DNA from: DASUTB01 sp036374835
GTDB taxonomy: Bacteria > Actinomycetota > Actinomycetes > Jiangellales > Jiangellaceae
NCBI GenBank assembly: GCA_036374835.1
Contig: DASUTB010000024.1
Span: 1-46,411, forward strand
DNA: 46,411 bases
Reading direction: 5' to 3'
The translations under genes were made by a program, and so were the position numbers. Of the stretch, positions 39,324-46,411 are shown piece after piece. Position 1 is the first letter of the stretch, and each line of letters begins with the position of its first letter. The notes under the pieces are model-generated. The model worked only from the letters and a program-made list of their open reading frames with translations. It searched no databases and was not told the origin of the DNA.

Positions 39324-39405
39324 TGATCACGTTCGGCAGGAGTCGCGTAGCTTTCCTAGGCACGCATGCATGGTGAAGCTACGTGACTCATGCCGAACGT
39401 GATCA
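39324..39405. repeat. Long inverted repeat with TGATCA base, copy 3
   Basis: Arms of about 34 bp starting TGATCACGTTCGGCA (39324) and ending TGCCGAACGTGATCA (39405), with a few mismatches and a loop of about 14 nt. It lies between MurQ and AnmK genes and could form a very stable RNA hairpin lowering AnmK expression, or be a mobile repeat inserted in the operon. Confidence 0.8.
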
Positions 39406-39431
39406 CTCGTTTGTCTCGTGGGGAGGGATCG

Positions 39432-40610
39432 ATGCGTGTACTAGGACTGATATCGGGCACCTCGGCCGACGGTGCGGACGTGGCGGTGGCGGACTTCCAG
39501 CCGGCCGAGGACGTGCTGACGCTGCGACCGACCGGGCATACGACGCTGCCCTGGCCAGAAGCGCTCGCCGAGCGCATCGCACACGTTCTTGCCGCACGAA
39601 CGGCAACGGCCGCCGACATCTGCCGGCTCGATCGCGACCTCGGCGCCGCGTTCGGCACGTTCGCCGCTGCGGCCCTGGAAGAGCTGGACGCCGGGCCGGT
39701 GGACCTGGTCGCGAGTCACGGCCAGACCATTCATCACGACGTGGCGCCGGACGGAACGGTGTATGCCACCCTGCAGATCGGGCAGCCGGCCGAGATCGCC
39801 GAGCGGGTCGGCGTGCCGGTGGTCGCCGACTTCCGGGCGCGGGACGTGGCGGCGGGCGGCCAGGGCGCACCGCTGGTCAGTGCGTTCGACCACCTTCTCC
39901 TGGCCGGAGCCGGCGAGCCGGTCGGCCTGCTGAACCTCGGCGGCATCGCGAACCTGACCGCCGTCCGTCCCGGGCAACCCACGATCGCGTTCGACTGCGG
40001 GCCGGCCAACGCACTGCTCGATGCCGCGATTCAGCAGGCCACGGGTGATTCATGGGACGCGGGCGGCGCCCGGACGGCGCGCGGGCGGGTGGACGATGCG
40101 TTGCTCGCGGTATTGCTGGACGACCCGTTCCTGGCCGCGGACCCGCCGAAGTCGACCGGCAAGGAGCGGTACCACGCCGGGTACCTGAGCGCGGCGCTCA
40201 ACCGCGCGCCGGTCGAGGAGCCCGACGATCTACTGGCCACGCTGGCCGAGGCCGTGGCCGCGGCGGTGGCCGCAGATGTGGCCCGGCTGGGCTTACGCCA
40301 GGTCTGGGTGTCGGGCGGCGGTGTGCACAACGCCGGGTTGATGCGGGCGCTGGAGGGTCGGCTTGGTTCGGCCGGTGCGGCACTGTCGACCAGCGACGCC
40401 TTGGGCGTGCCCGCCGACCATAAGGAGGCCTACGCGTTCGCGCTGCTCGGCTGGTTGACGTGGCATGGCCTGCCGGGCTCGATACCGAGTTGCACCGGCG
40501 CGGCGGGCACCCGCGTTTTGGGGACGATCGTCCCTGGAGCGGAGCCGCTACGGCTACCCGAGCCGCTGCCCGCCTGGCCGTCCCGCCTGAGATTGGATCG
40601 CGCAGCTTGA
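39432..40610 (+). CDS. anmK: 1,6-anhydro-N-acetylmuramic acid kinase
   Basis: 392 aa. AnmK motifs in order: LGLISGTSADGADVAV, DLVASHGQTIHHD, FRARDVAAGGQGAPLV, LLNLGGIANLT, AFDCGPANALLDA, PKSTGKERYH, VSGGGVHNAGLM and ADHKEAYAFALLGW. AnmK hydrolyses and phosphorylates anhydro-MurNAc to MurNAc-6-P, the MurQ substrate. Start ATG 39432 with GGGGAGGGATCG upstream; a longer frame from 39390 would run into the inverted repeat. Last gene of the salvage operon. Confidence 0.93.
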   Translation: MRVLGLISGTSADGADVAVADFQPAEDVLTLRPTGHTTLPWPEALAERIAHVLAARTATAADICRLDRDLGAAFGTFAAAALEELDAGPVDLVASHGQTIHHDVAPDGTVYATLQIGQPAEIAERVGVPVVADFRARDVAAGGQGAPLVSAFDHLLLAGAGEPVGLLNLGGIANLTAVRPGQPTIAFDCGPANALLDAAIQQATGDSWDAGGARTARGRVDDALLAVLLDDPFLAADPPKSTGKERYHAGYLSAALNRAPVEEPDDLLATLAEAVAAAVAADVARLGLRQVWVSGGGVHNAGLMRALEGRLGSAGAALSTSDALGVPADHKEAYAFALLGWLTWHGLPGSIPSCTGAAGTRVLGTIVPGAEPLRLPEPLPAWPSRLRLDRAA

Positions 40611-40656
40611 TCGAACGAGGGCTGCTGTCGAGAGCTACCGCAGCCCTCCTTCGATC
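40609..40656. terminator. Bidirectional terminator hairpin, anmK / ABC-2 permease
   Basis: GATCGAAcGAGGGCTGC (40609-40625) pairs with GCAGCCCTCcTTCGATC (40640-40656), 16 of 17 positions, between two convergent genes. Confidence 0.65.
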
Positions 40657-40671
40657 CATCCAAGTGGCAGG

Positions 40672-41409
40672 CTACGGGGTCCGGCGCCGGAGCGTGGCGG
40701 CGCCGAGTGCGAGCGCCACCGCGACAATGCCGGCGACGATGCCCAGATCGCGCCACATCGTCGTTGTGGCCTCGACGTTCGCTCCGACCTCCGTGAGCGC
40801 TTCGACGGAGTACGACATCGGCATCACGTCGCTGATCGCTTCGAGCCAGCCGGCCATCTCGTCGCGGGGGACGAACAGCCCGCACAGCAGGATCTGCGGA
40901 ATGACGACCAGCGGCATGAACTGCACCGCCTGGAACTCCGTGCGAGCGAACGCGCTGCACAGCAGGCCGAGCGCCACGCCGAGCACGGCGTTGGCCACCG
41001 CGATCAGCACGACGTAACCTCCCACGCCGCGTGTCTCCATGCCGAGCACCCAGTAGGCGTATCCCGAGGCCACCGCGCCTTGGACGGCGGCGACCAGGCC
41101 GAAGGCCAGGCCGTAGCCGAACAGGAGGTCGAGCTTGCCCAGCGGGGTGGTGAACAGCCGTTCCAGGGTGCCGGAGGTGCGTTCGCGCAACACCGTGATG
41201 CTGGTGATCAGGAACATGATGATGAACGGGAAGATGCCGAGCAGGATCAGGGCGACCCGGTTGAACAAGGCTGAGTTGTCGTCCCACATGAAGTAGATCA
41301 GCGACAGCAGGATCATCGGTAGGACGAGCAGCATCGCGATAGTTCGGCGGTCGTGCCGGAGCTGGTTCAGGATGCGCCGGGTCGTGCTGGCGAGGATTCG
41401 TAGTGTCAT
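40672..41409 (-). CDS. ABC-2 type transporter permease
   Basis: 245 aa with six hydrophobic segments; MLLVLPMILLSLIYFMWDD, LRERTSGTLERLFTTPLGKL and the late MPLVVIPQILLCGLFVPRDEM are typical of drug- or lipid-exporting ABC-2 permeases (DrrB-like). ATG 41409 overlaps the ATPase stop (ATGA), so they form a pair. A longer frame to 41625 is a shadow of the ATPase gene. The exported substrate is unknown. Confidence 0.9.
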   Translation of the reverse strand: MTLRILASTTRRILNQLRHDRRTIAMLLVLPMILLSLIYFMWDDNSALFNRVALILLGIFPFIIMFLITSITVLRERTSGTLERLFTTPLGKLDLLFGYGLAFGLVAAVQGAVASGYAYWVLGMETRGVGGYVVLIAVANAVLGVALGLLCSAFARTEFQAVQFMPLVVIPQILLCGLFVPRDEMAGWLEAISDVMPMSYSVEALTEVGANVEATTTMWRDLGIVAGIVAVALALGAATLRRRTP

Positions 41410-42128
41410 CGATTCACCGTCTCCGTCTCCCGGATGAGCGTCAGGAACGCTTCGTCCAGGTCGTCCGTCCCGGCCGCGGCTTTGACGGCCGCCGGAGTGT
41501 CGTCGGCGATGACCGAACCGTCCCGGATCAGCAACAGGTGGTCGCAGCGGTTCGCCTCGTCCATGACATGGCTCGAGACGATCACCGTTGCGCCATCGTT
41601 GGCCAGGTCCCGGAATCGCTTCCACAGCTCGTCCCGCAGCACCGGATCCTGCCCGATCGTGGGCTCGTCCAGCACCAACAGCGACGGGCGGCTCACCAGG
41701 GTGCAGGCGAGCGATGCCCGGCTGTGCTGCCCGCCGGACAACGTGCGCACGAGCTGACCGGTCTGCTCGGCGAGGCCGACATGTTCTATCGTTTCGGTGA
41801 CGACGTCCTGGCCGAGGCCGTAGAGCGATGCGAAGTACTTGACGTTCTCGAGCACCGTCAGGTCCGGATAGACGCTCGGTGACTGGGTGAGGTAGCCCAC
41901 CGTGTGGCGCAGTTCGTTGGACCCGGCCGGCTGGCCGAGCACGGTCACCTTGCCGGACTTGACGATCTGCACGCCGACGATGGCGCGCATCAATGTCGTC
42001 TTGCCACTACCGCTCGGACCGAGCAGACCGGTGACGACGCCCTGCTCGATCTGCGTCGAGATGCCGTGTAGTACTTCCTTGCCGCCTCGTTCGACCACGA
42101 GGTCGGATACTTGGATGGCTGTCTGCAT
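41406..42128 (-). CDS. ABC transporter ATP-binding protein
   Basis: 240 aa from ATG 42128. Walker A GPSGSGKTT, signature LSGGQHSRASLACTLV, Walker B LLVLDEPTIGQDP and the H-loop VIVSSHVMDEANRC. DrrA/CcmA-type exporter ATPase, translationally coupled to the ABC-2 permease. There is no Shine-Dalgarno before ATG 42128; instead a TTCAAC-tact-GTTGAG palindrome ends 5 bases upstream, suggesting a short or absent leader and repressor control. An in-frame ATG at 42164 would put the palindrome inside the gene and is less likely. Confidence 0.9.
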   Translation of the reverse strand: MQTAIQVSDLVVERGGKEVLHGISTQIEQGVVTGLLGPSGSGKTTLMRAIVGVQIVKSGKVTVLGQPAGSNELRHTVGYLTQSPSVYPDLTVLENVKYFASLYGLGQDVVTETIEHVGLAEQTGQLVRTLSGGQHSRASLACTLVSRPSLLVLDEPTIGQDPVLRDELWKRFRDLANDGATVIVSSHVMDEANRCDHLLLIRDGSVIADDTPAAVKAAAGTDDLDEAFLTLIRETETVNR

Positions 42129-42132
42129 AAAC

Positions 42133-42150
42133 TCAACAGTAGTTGAATTA
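42133..42150. promoter_or_regulatory. Putative repressor palindrome before the ABC exporter
   Basis: CTCAACAGTAGTTGAA (plus strand, approximately 42133-42148) is an inverted repeat of CAAC/GTTG half-sites abutting the ATPase start. It resembles TetR-type operators; no candidate repressor gene adjoins it. Confidence 0.45.
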
Positions 42151-42260
42151 AAAGCTCGGCTCAATACGCGATGACGGTTGTGTGCCCGAAGGGTCGGCGC
42201 GCGCCCGTCCGACTCCGGGCGGGCAGCGCTGCGGTATGTGCTGAAGCTATAGGTGCCGGG

Positions 42261-43958
42261 TCAGATCCAGGACGAGAACCACATCAGGTCCTGCCACTGC
42301 TCCTTCGGAATCACCTGATCGACGTGGATCGGGTAGAACATGGCGGCGATGGCGAGCACGATGAGTGCGTACGCACCGACGATGCCCGCGCCGACCGTGC
42401 GGCGCTCGGGACTGTCGTCGCGGCCGCCGAGGATGAGGCCCAGCACATAGACGACGGCCAGGACGAGGAACGGGGCGACCGCCACGGCGTAGAACGCGAA
42501 CATGGTCCGGTTGACGCTTGGGACGAGCACGTCAACCAACGCGTCCAACCCGGGCACATGCGTGAACGGCTCCGCCATAAACCTGATCAATGGGGCGGCC
42601 GAGAAGTAGGCCCACGGCACCCACGTGGCGGCTATACCCGCAAGGATCGCACCGGCCCGCCAGTCACGACGCAACAGCCACATGACCAGGCACACCAGGA
42701 GCGCGATACAGCCGCCCCACCACAGCGGTGGTGTGCCGAGCGCGAGGATCTCCTGGCTGCACTCGGTGGCGGTGCAGCCCTGTTCGCCCTGCTCGATGCC
42801 CGCGTAGTCGATGGCCACCGGCCGGGCGAGTATCAGCCACTCCCATGCTTGCGACTCGTAGGTATGGTCCGCGTCAAGGCCGTCGTGGAAGTTGAACATC
42901 TCCCAGTGGTAGTGCCACAGGCTTCGCACCCAGTCCGGAAAAAGGTTGCCGAGCGTGGACGGGGCGTTGTCCGCCGCCCACATCCGTGACCACCCCCCGT
43001 CCCCGGAGATCCAGCCCCACCAGGACGCCAGATAGGTGACGGCCGCCGCCCCGACCATCGTCACGAAAGCGACCGCACCATCGATGAACGCGCCGAGCCA
43101 CGGCTCCTGCGTACGGGCGGCCTTGCGGGCGCCGACCTCCCACGCCACGGTGAGCAGACCGAACACCGCCAGCGCGAACAGCCCGCTCCACTTCGTTGCG
43201 CAGGCGAGTCCGAGCAGGATTCCGGCGGCGAGGCGCCACGGCCGCCAGAAGAACAGCGGCGCGAGAGGGGAGTGCCCGTCCGGTCCGCCTGATGCCCACT
43301 CCGCGTAGCGGAGCCGGACCCAATCTCGGTCCACGAGCAGGCAGGCGAACGCCGCGACGATGAACATCGTCACGATGCCGTCGAGGATTGCTACCCGGCT
43401 GACCGCGATCGACATGCCGTCGACCGCGAGGAACAGCCCAGCGAGTGTGCCGAGCAGAGTGGATCGGAAGAGGCGGCGACCCGCCCGGACGAGGATCATC
43501 GCGGAGATGACGCCGCACAGCGCAACCGCGAAACGCCACCCGAACGGATCCATGCCGAGCAGTTCGATGCCGCCGCCGATGATCCACTTGCCGGCGGGTG
43601 GGTGCACGACGAACGACGCCTCGTCGGTGAACACGTCGACGTTTCCGGACAGCAGCATTTCGTCCGCGCCGTCGACCGTCTTGCGTTCACTGCCGAATCG
43701 CAGCAGTGCGAGCGCGTCCTTGACGTAGTAGGTCTCGTCGAAGACGATGCGATGCGGCCGGCCGAGATCCCAGAGCCGAAGGACTGCGGCCACTGCGCCG
43801 ACGAAGAAGGTGCCGAGCCAACCCAGCACGCGGTCGTCCGGCATCGGCCGCGCGAGCCGATCCCGGACGGTGTCCACCCGCCTCGCCTCGGCGTCGGCCT
43901 CGTTGAGCGTCCCGTCCTCGTGCGTCGAAGGCTCCGCGGTTCGGCTCACCCGGGCCAT
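42261..43958 (-). CDS. pmt: Dolichyl-phosphate-mannose:protein mannosyltransferase (GT39)
   Basis: 565 aa. About 11 hydrophobic segments, the lumenal DE motif FDETYYVKDALALLRFG (near residue 73), HPPAGKWIIGGGIELLG, and the ACATKWSGLF and WHYHWEMFNFHDGL segments common to actinobacterial Pmt. It transfers mannose from polyprenyl-phosphate-mannose to exported proteins during Sec translocation. A 40-residue hydrophilic tail precedes the first helix. Divergent from rsmI, a common actinobacterial arrangement. Confidence 0.93.
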   Translation of the reverse strand: MARVSRTAEPSTHEDGTLNEADAEARRVDTVRDRLARPMPDDRVLGWLGTFFVGAVAAVLRLWDLGRPHRIVFDETYYVKDALALLRFGSERKTVDGADEMLLSGNVDVFTDEASFVVHPPAGKWIIGGGIELLGMDPFGWRFAVALCGVISAMILVRAGRRLFRSTLLGTLAGLFLAVDGMSIAVSRVAILDGIVTMFIVAAFACLLVDRDWVRLRYAEWASGGPDGHSPLAPLFFWRPWRLAAGILLGLACATKWSGLFALAVFGLLTVAWEVGARKAARTQEPWLGAFIDGAVAFVTMVGAAAVTYLASWWGWISGDGGWSRMWAADNAPSTLGNLFPDWVRSLWHYHWEMFNFHDGLDADHTYESQAWEWLILARPVAIDYAGIEQGEQGCTATECSQEILALGTPPLWWGGCIALLVCLVMWLLRRDWRAGAILAGIAATWVPWAYFSAAPLIRFMAEPFTHVPGLDALVDVLVPSVNRTMFAFYAVAVAPFLVLAVVYVLGLILGGRDDSPERRTVGAGIVGAYALIVLAIAAMFYPIHVDQVIPKEQWQDLMWFSSWI

Positions 43959-44006
43959 CCTAGGCGTCGTGCCGCGGTCAATCGCCAGTGTGCACCGGTC
44001 TGTTCA

Positions 44007-44045
44007 TCACCTGATCTCCGTTCACCCCGGTGAAAAATCAGGTGA
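44007..44045. repeat. Nested hairpin in the pmt/rsmI divergent region
   Basis: Outer arms TCACCTGAT (44007) and ATCAGGTGA (44045), inner palindrome TTCACCCCGGTGAA (44021-44034). It lies between two divergent starts, so it may be regulatory or a relative of the TGATCA-based repeats. The 143-bp region must also carry both promoters. Confidence 0.5.
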
Positions 44046-44101
44046 CCAACTCAGCCGAAAGGGCCCGACTTCCTCACCTGATCGCATGGAACGATGAGGA
44101 C

Positions 44102-44929
44102 GTGACCCTCGTTCTCGCCGGCACACCGATCGGTGATCCCGCCGACGCGCCGCCCCGGTTGCGGGACGAACTCTCGGCTGCGGACGTCATCGCCGCGGAG
44201 GACACCCGCCGGCTCCGGCGCCTCCTTTCGGCGCTGGACGTCGAGACGTCCGCCCGGATCGTCTCGTACTTCGAGGGCAACGAGGAGGCGCGAACGCCGG
44301 AGCTCGTCGCGCAGCTCACGGCCGGTGCCCGAGTCGTCCTGGTGACGGACGCTGGTATGCCGTCGGTTTCCGATCCGGGATACCGGCTGGTGTCCGCAGC
44401 CGTCGAGGCGGGAGTGCGGGTGACCACGGTGCCCGGGCCGTCGGCAGTCACCGCAGCGCTCGCGGTGAGCGGACTGCCGGTCGACCGGTTCTGCTTCGAA
44501 GGCTTCCTGCCTCGCAAGGCAGGGGAGCGGGCACGTGCCCTGGAGCGGCTCCGGGGCGAGCAGCGCACCATGGTGTTCTTCGAGTCGCGGCATCGGCTGA
44601 CCGCGACGTTGGCCGCCATGGCCTCGGCGTTCGGAGCCGACCGGCCCGCTGCGATCTGCCGGGAGCTGACTAAGACGCACGAGGAGGTCAGGCGGGGTCC
44701 ACTGGGTGAACTGGCCGAATGGGCGGCCGAGGGTGTGCTCGGTGAGATCACGATCGTCGTAGCCGGGGCCGGCCGGGACGAGGCCCCGGCCACCACCGCG
44801 GACGCCGTCCGGCTCGTCCAGGAGCGGCACGCCGCCGGGACCTCGCGCAAGGAGGCGATCGCGCAGGTCGCTCGGGAGCTCGGCCTACCTAGGCGAGAGG
44901 TCTACAACGCCGTCGTCGCCGCAGACTGA
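44102..44929 (+). CDS. rsmI: 16S rRNA (cytidine1402-2'-O)-methyltransferase
   Basis: 275 aa tetrapyrrole-methylase fold. VTLVLAGTPIGDPADAPPRL, VIAAEDTRRLRRLLSAL, VVLVTDAGMPSVSDPGYRLV, TVPGPSAVTAALAVSGLPVD, FEGFLPRKAGER and TMVFFESRHRL match RsmI. It methylates C1402 of 16S rRNA in the decoding centre. I use GTG 44102 (GAGG upstream), the first start before the conserved strand; a longer frame to 44030 lies in the hairpin region. Confidence 0.94.
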   Translation: MTLVLAGTPIGDPADAPPRLRDELSAADVIAAEDTRRLRRLLSALDVETSARIVSYFEGNEEARTPELVAQLTAGARVVLVTDAGMPSVSDPGYRLVSAAVEAGVRVTTVPGPSAVTAALAVSGLPVDRFCFEGFLPRKAGERARALERLRGEQRTMVFFESRHRLTATLAAMASAFGADRPAAICRELTKTHEEVRRGPLGELAEWAAEGVLGEITIVVAGAGRDEAPATTADAVRLVQERHAAGTSRKEAIAQVARELGLPRREVYNAVVAAD

Positions 44930-44975
44930 TCACGCAGCGATCAAGTGTGCAAGGTACGGGCGGACGTCGCACCGT

Positions 44976-45016
44976 GGGGCGGTCCTCGCGCGGTTTATGA
45001 CCGCGCGAGTCGCCCC
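44976..45016 (+). terminator. Terminator-like hairpin after rsmI
   Basis: GGGGCG-gtc-CTCGCGCGGT (44976-44994) pairs with ACCGCGCGAG-t-CGCCCC (45000-45016) around TTATG. It sits 46 bp after the rsmI stop. Confidence 0.65.
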
Positions 45017-45123
45017 AAAACAGGACGAAATGTTCATGCAGTGTGCATGGATCCTGCGAGATGCGCGATAACGAGCGACGTGCGTTTGTCCCAGCGAAGT
45101 GCGTAGAGTCGTCGAAAGGGGTG

Positions 45124-45151
45124 AGTCCCTGGATAACAGCGGGAAGGGACT
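45124..45151 (+). promoter_or_regulatory. Possible Shine-Dalgarno-sequestering hairpin before M28 peptidase
   Basis: AGTCCCT (45124-45130) can pair with AGGGACT (45145-45151) across a 14-nt loop; the second arm is the ribosome-binding purine tract of the gene starting at 45155. Stem is short, so an effect on translation is only possible. Confidence 0.35.
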
Positions 45152-45154
45152 GCG

Positions 45155-46186
45155 ATGGCAGAACGGGCCCGTCCGGAGGCCAGCCGCCGCACCTTTCTCG
45201 CCTGGCTCGCCGCAGGCGGGTTGAGCCTTGGCGGTGGGATGGTCATCGCCGGCTGTTCGGAGACGGACGAACCCCGGAGTGCGGTTCGTGTCACCGGATC
45301 GCCGCCGTCGCCGGCCGGCAAGCCCGCGCCGCCGGCTACCGTCACGCTCGAGGAGCCGCCGCAGTTCGACGGTGCGGTCGCGTTGGAGGTCATTGAGCAT
45401 CTCGCGGCAGAGGTCGGCCCACGCGAGGGCACGTCGAGGGCGTTCCACCGCGCCGCGGGCTGGGTCGCGGAGCGTTTCACCGAACTCGATTACCACGTCA
45501 CCGAGCAGGACGTGCCCGTGCCGCGGGGCGACGCGTCGTACCGGCCGGAGTGGGGCACGGTTGTCGAGCCCGGCACGTCGGTCAACGTCATCGCCGAGCC
45601 CGCGGGCTTCGACCCGGAGCAGCCGCATGCGGTCATCGGCGCGCATCTGGACACCGTCGCGGTCGCACCGGGTGCCGAGGACAACGCGAGTGGTGTCGGT
45701 GCCGTACTGGAGCTGGCACAACTGCTCGCCGTGTGGCCGGCGGACGTCCCGGTGCGGCTCATCGCGTTCGGTGCGGAGGAGCCCCGCGGGTCCGGCGACG
45801 ACATGCACCACTTCGGCTCCCAGTTGTTCGTGCGCAACCTGTCCGAACCGGAGCAGGCGGCGGTCATCGGCATGGTGTCGCTGGATCGCGTCGGTGTCCG
45901 GGCGGACGCCGTCCCGGTCGGCTGGGGCGGGCGCGGCCCGCGCGCCGTCGTCGAATCCCTGCTCGATCTCGCCGATCGCACCGACATACCCGCAGTGCAG
46001 ACGGACAACCGGTCGAGTGACCACTGGTCGTTCGAGAAGGCCGGCATCGCCGCTGCCCGGCTCGGCAGCGTCCCGTTCGGGGCGTACCACTCCGCCCGCG
46101 ACGTGCCGAGCGTGATCGACCGCCGGCAGATCAGGCGCGTCGGGCGGCTGACCCACGCATGGGCGCTCAGCCTGCGACGCCCATGA
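45155..46186 (+). CDS. Tat-exported lipoprotein, M28-family zinc peptidase
   Basis: 343 aa. Twin-arginine RRTFLAWLAAGG (11-22) and a lipobox VIAGC (C34) suggest Tat export and lipid anchoring. A Pro/Ala linker follows. Catalytic domain: H164 and D166 (IGAHLDTVAV), D176 (GAEDNASGVGAV), E208/E209 (AFGAEEPRGSGD), SLDRVGV and the final zinc His in GAYHSARDVPS: the M28 aminopeptidase pattern. It probably trims peptides at the outer face of the membrane. Its stop codon lies inside the inverted repeat at 46180. It sits between rsmI and metG, which are neighbours in many actinobacteria. Confidence 0.91.
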   Translation: MAERARPEASRRTFLAWLAAGGLSLGGGMVIAGCSETDEPRSAVRVTGSPPSPAGKPAPPATVTLEEPPQFDGAVALEVIEHLAAEVGPREGTSRAFHRAAGWVAERFTELDYHVTEQDVPVPRGDASYRPEWGTVVEPGTSVNVIAEPAGFDPEQPHAVIGAHLDTVAVAPGAEDNASGVGAVLELAQLLAVWPADVPVRLIAFGAEEPRGSGDDMHHFGSQLFVRNLSEPEQAAVIGMVSLDRVGVRADAVPVGWGGRGPRAVVESLLDLADRTDIPAVQTDNRSSDHWSFEKAGIAAARLGSVPFGAYHSARDVPSVIDRRQIRRVGRLTHAWALSLRRP

Positions 46187-46237
46187 TCATGCTCAATCGA
46201 CCGGCGATTTCCAGGGTTGATTGAACATGATCATGGG
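46180..46237. repeat. Long inverted repeat with TGATCA base, copy 4
   Basis: CCCATGATCATG (46180) with CTCAATCGACC, and the complementary arm ending CATGATCATGGG (46237); two mismatched positions in 23. The arms repeat those at 30676-30725, 15 kb away. It overlaps the peptidase stop codon, as copy 2 overlaps the methyltransferase end. Confidence 0.85.
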
Positions 46238-46300
46238 AGGGCGCGGCTGACGCGGAAACCGGTTGGGTTCGATCGTCGCGCTGCCTCTACGATCGGGACC

Positions 46301-46411
46301 ATGACTCAGCATGTACTGACGGCCGTGGCCTGGCCCTACGCCAACGGGCCACGCCACATCGGCCACGTATCCGGTTTCGGCGTCCCCTCCGACGTTTTCA
46401 GCCGGTACATG
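46301..46411 (+). CDS. metG: Methionyl-tRNA synthetase, N-terminal fragment (cut by window edge)
   Basis: 37 codons reading LTAVAWPYANGPRHIGHVSG and on to DVFSRYM. The PYANGPRHIGH stretch contains the class I HIGH signature at the place expected in MetG. The protein loads methionine on tRNA(Met) in the cytoplasm. The gene runs out of the window. Confidence 0.95.
   Translation, partial: MTQHVLTAVAWPYANGPRHIGHVSGFGVPSDVFSRYM

Noticed and set aside
1..46411. CRISPR arrays, tRNA or rRNA genes, insertion sequences, phage genes
   Set aside because: I looked for direct repeats with spacers, cloverleaf-like segments and transposase or integrase motifs and found none I could support.

Overview
The window is a 46.4-kb piece of a high-G+C actinomycete chromosome. 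Evidence: nearly every real gene casts long open frames on the other five frames, the regulators are LuxR/IclR/TetR/GntR types usual in Actinomycetia, and there is an actinobacterial-type protein O-mannosyltransferase, PQQ and Tat-exported enzymes, and sugar ABC importers without a local ATPase. A Jiangella- or Pseudonocardia-like organism is possible, but genus is a guess. I saw no tRNA, rRNA, CRISPR array, transposase or phage gene.

Layout. 1-4010 (minus): 5'-part of a glycosyltransferase (cut by the window edge), a PhoD phosphatase and a TPR-LuxR regulator. 4139-6630 (plus): a compact four-gene operon of poorly known function (DUF1326, DUF2182, a 57-aa His-rich membrane peptide, an unrecognised 244-aa protein). 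6695-13642: a three-domain dehydroshikimate-dehydratase-like protein, divergent from a Tat-exported ThuA-like protein and an exported PQQ dehydrogenase with a C-terminal cupredoxin-like domain. 13750-18026: an AEC transporter, a decayed XRE regulator, an aldo/keto reductase, a KefB antiporter with a UBP zinc finger plus a small regulatory subunit, and the stump of a response-regulator/thioredoxin-reductase gene.

18027-29912 is a catabolic island: an IclR regulator, a short citrate-synthase-like (citryl-CoA-lyase-like) protein, a family III CoA-transferase, a divergent aldehyde dehydrogenase, a TetR regulator, a quinate/shikimate dehydrogenase, a ThDP enzyme, and a TRAP transporter with a short-chain dehydrogenase between its genes. 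Two sets of repeated operator-like sequences tie it together. A 17-bp palindrome of the GGTCCGnnnnACGGaCC type with a conserved flank lies before the ThuA/PQQ operon (9622), between the CoA-transferase and aldehyde dehydrogenase (21078), and before the ThDP-TRAP operon (24296); the IclR protein is the likely reader. A second element (AACGTACTAG...) lies before the dehydratase (9491) and between the TetR and shikimate dehydrogenase genes (23283). I infer two interleaved regulons: shikimate/quinate to protocatechuate, and an undescribed pathway for a TRAP-imported carboxylate.

30739-40610 looks like a peptidoglycan-sugar salvage system: a secreted GHL10 (DigH-like) hydrolase, divergent from an eight-gene operon with a GntR/HutC regulator, a BadF-type amino-sugar kinase, a three-component ABC importer without ATPase, a cytoplasmic TIM-barrel protein of unknown role, MurQ and AnmK. 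Three CTAGACC (DasR-box-like) sites lie in the divergent promoter region.

40672-46411 is more ordinary: an ABC-2 exporter pair, protein O-mannosyltransferase, RsmI, a Tat lipoprotein M28 peptidase and the beginning of metG. Several long intergenic hairpins whose base contains TGATCA (29989, 30676, 39324, 46180) form a repeat family in the right half of the window.
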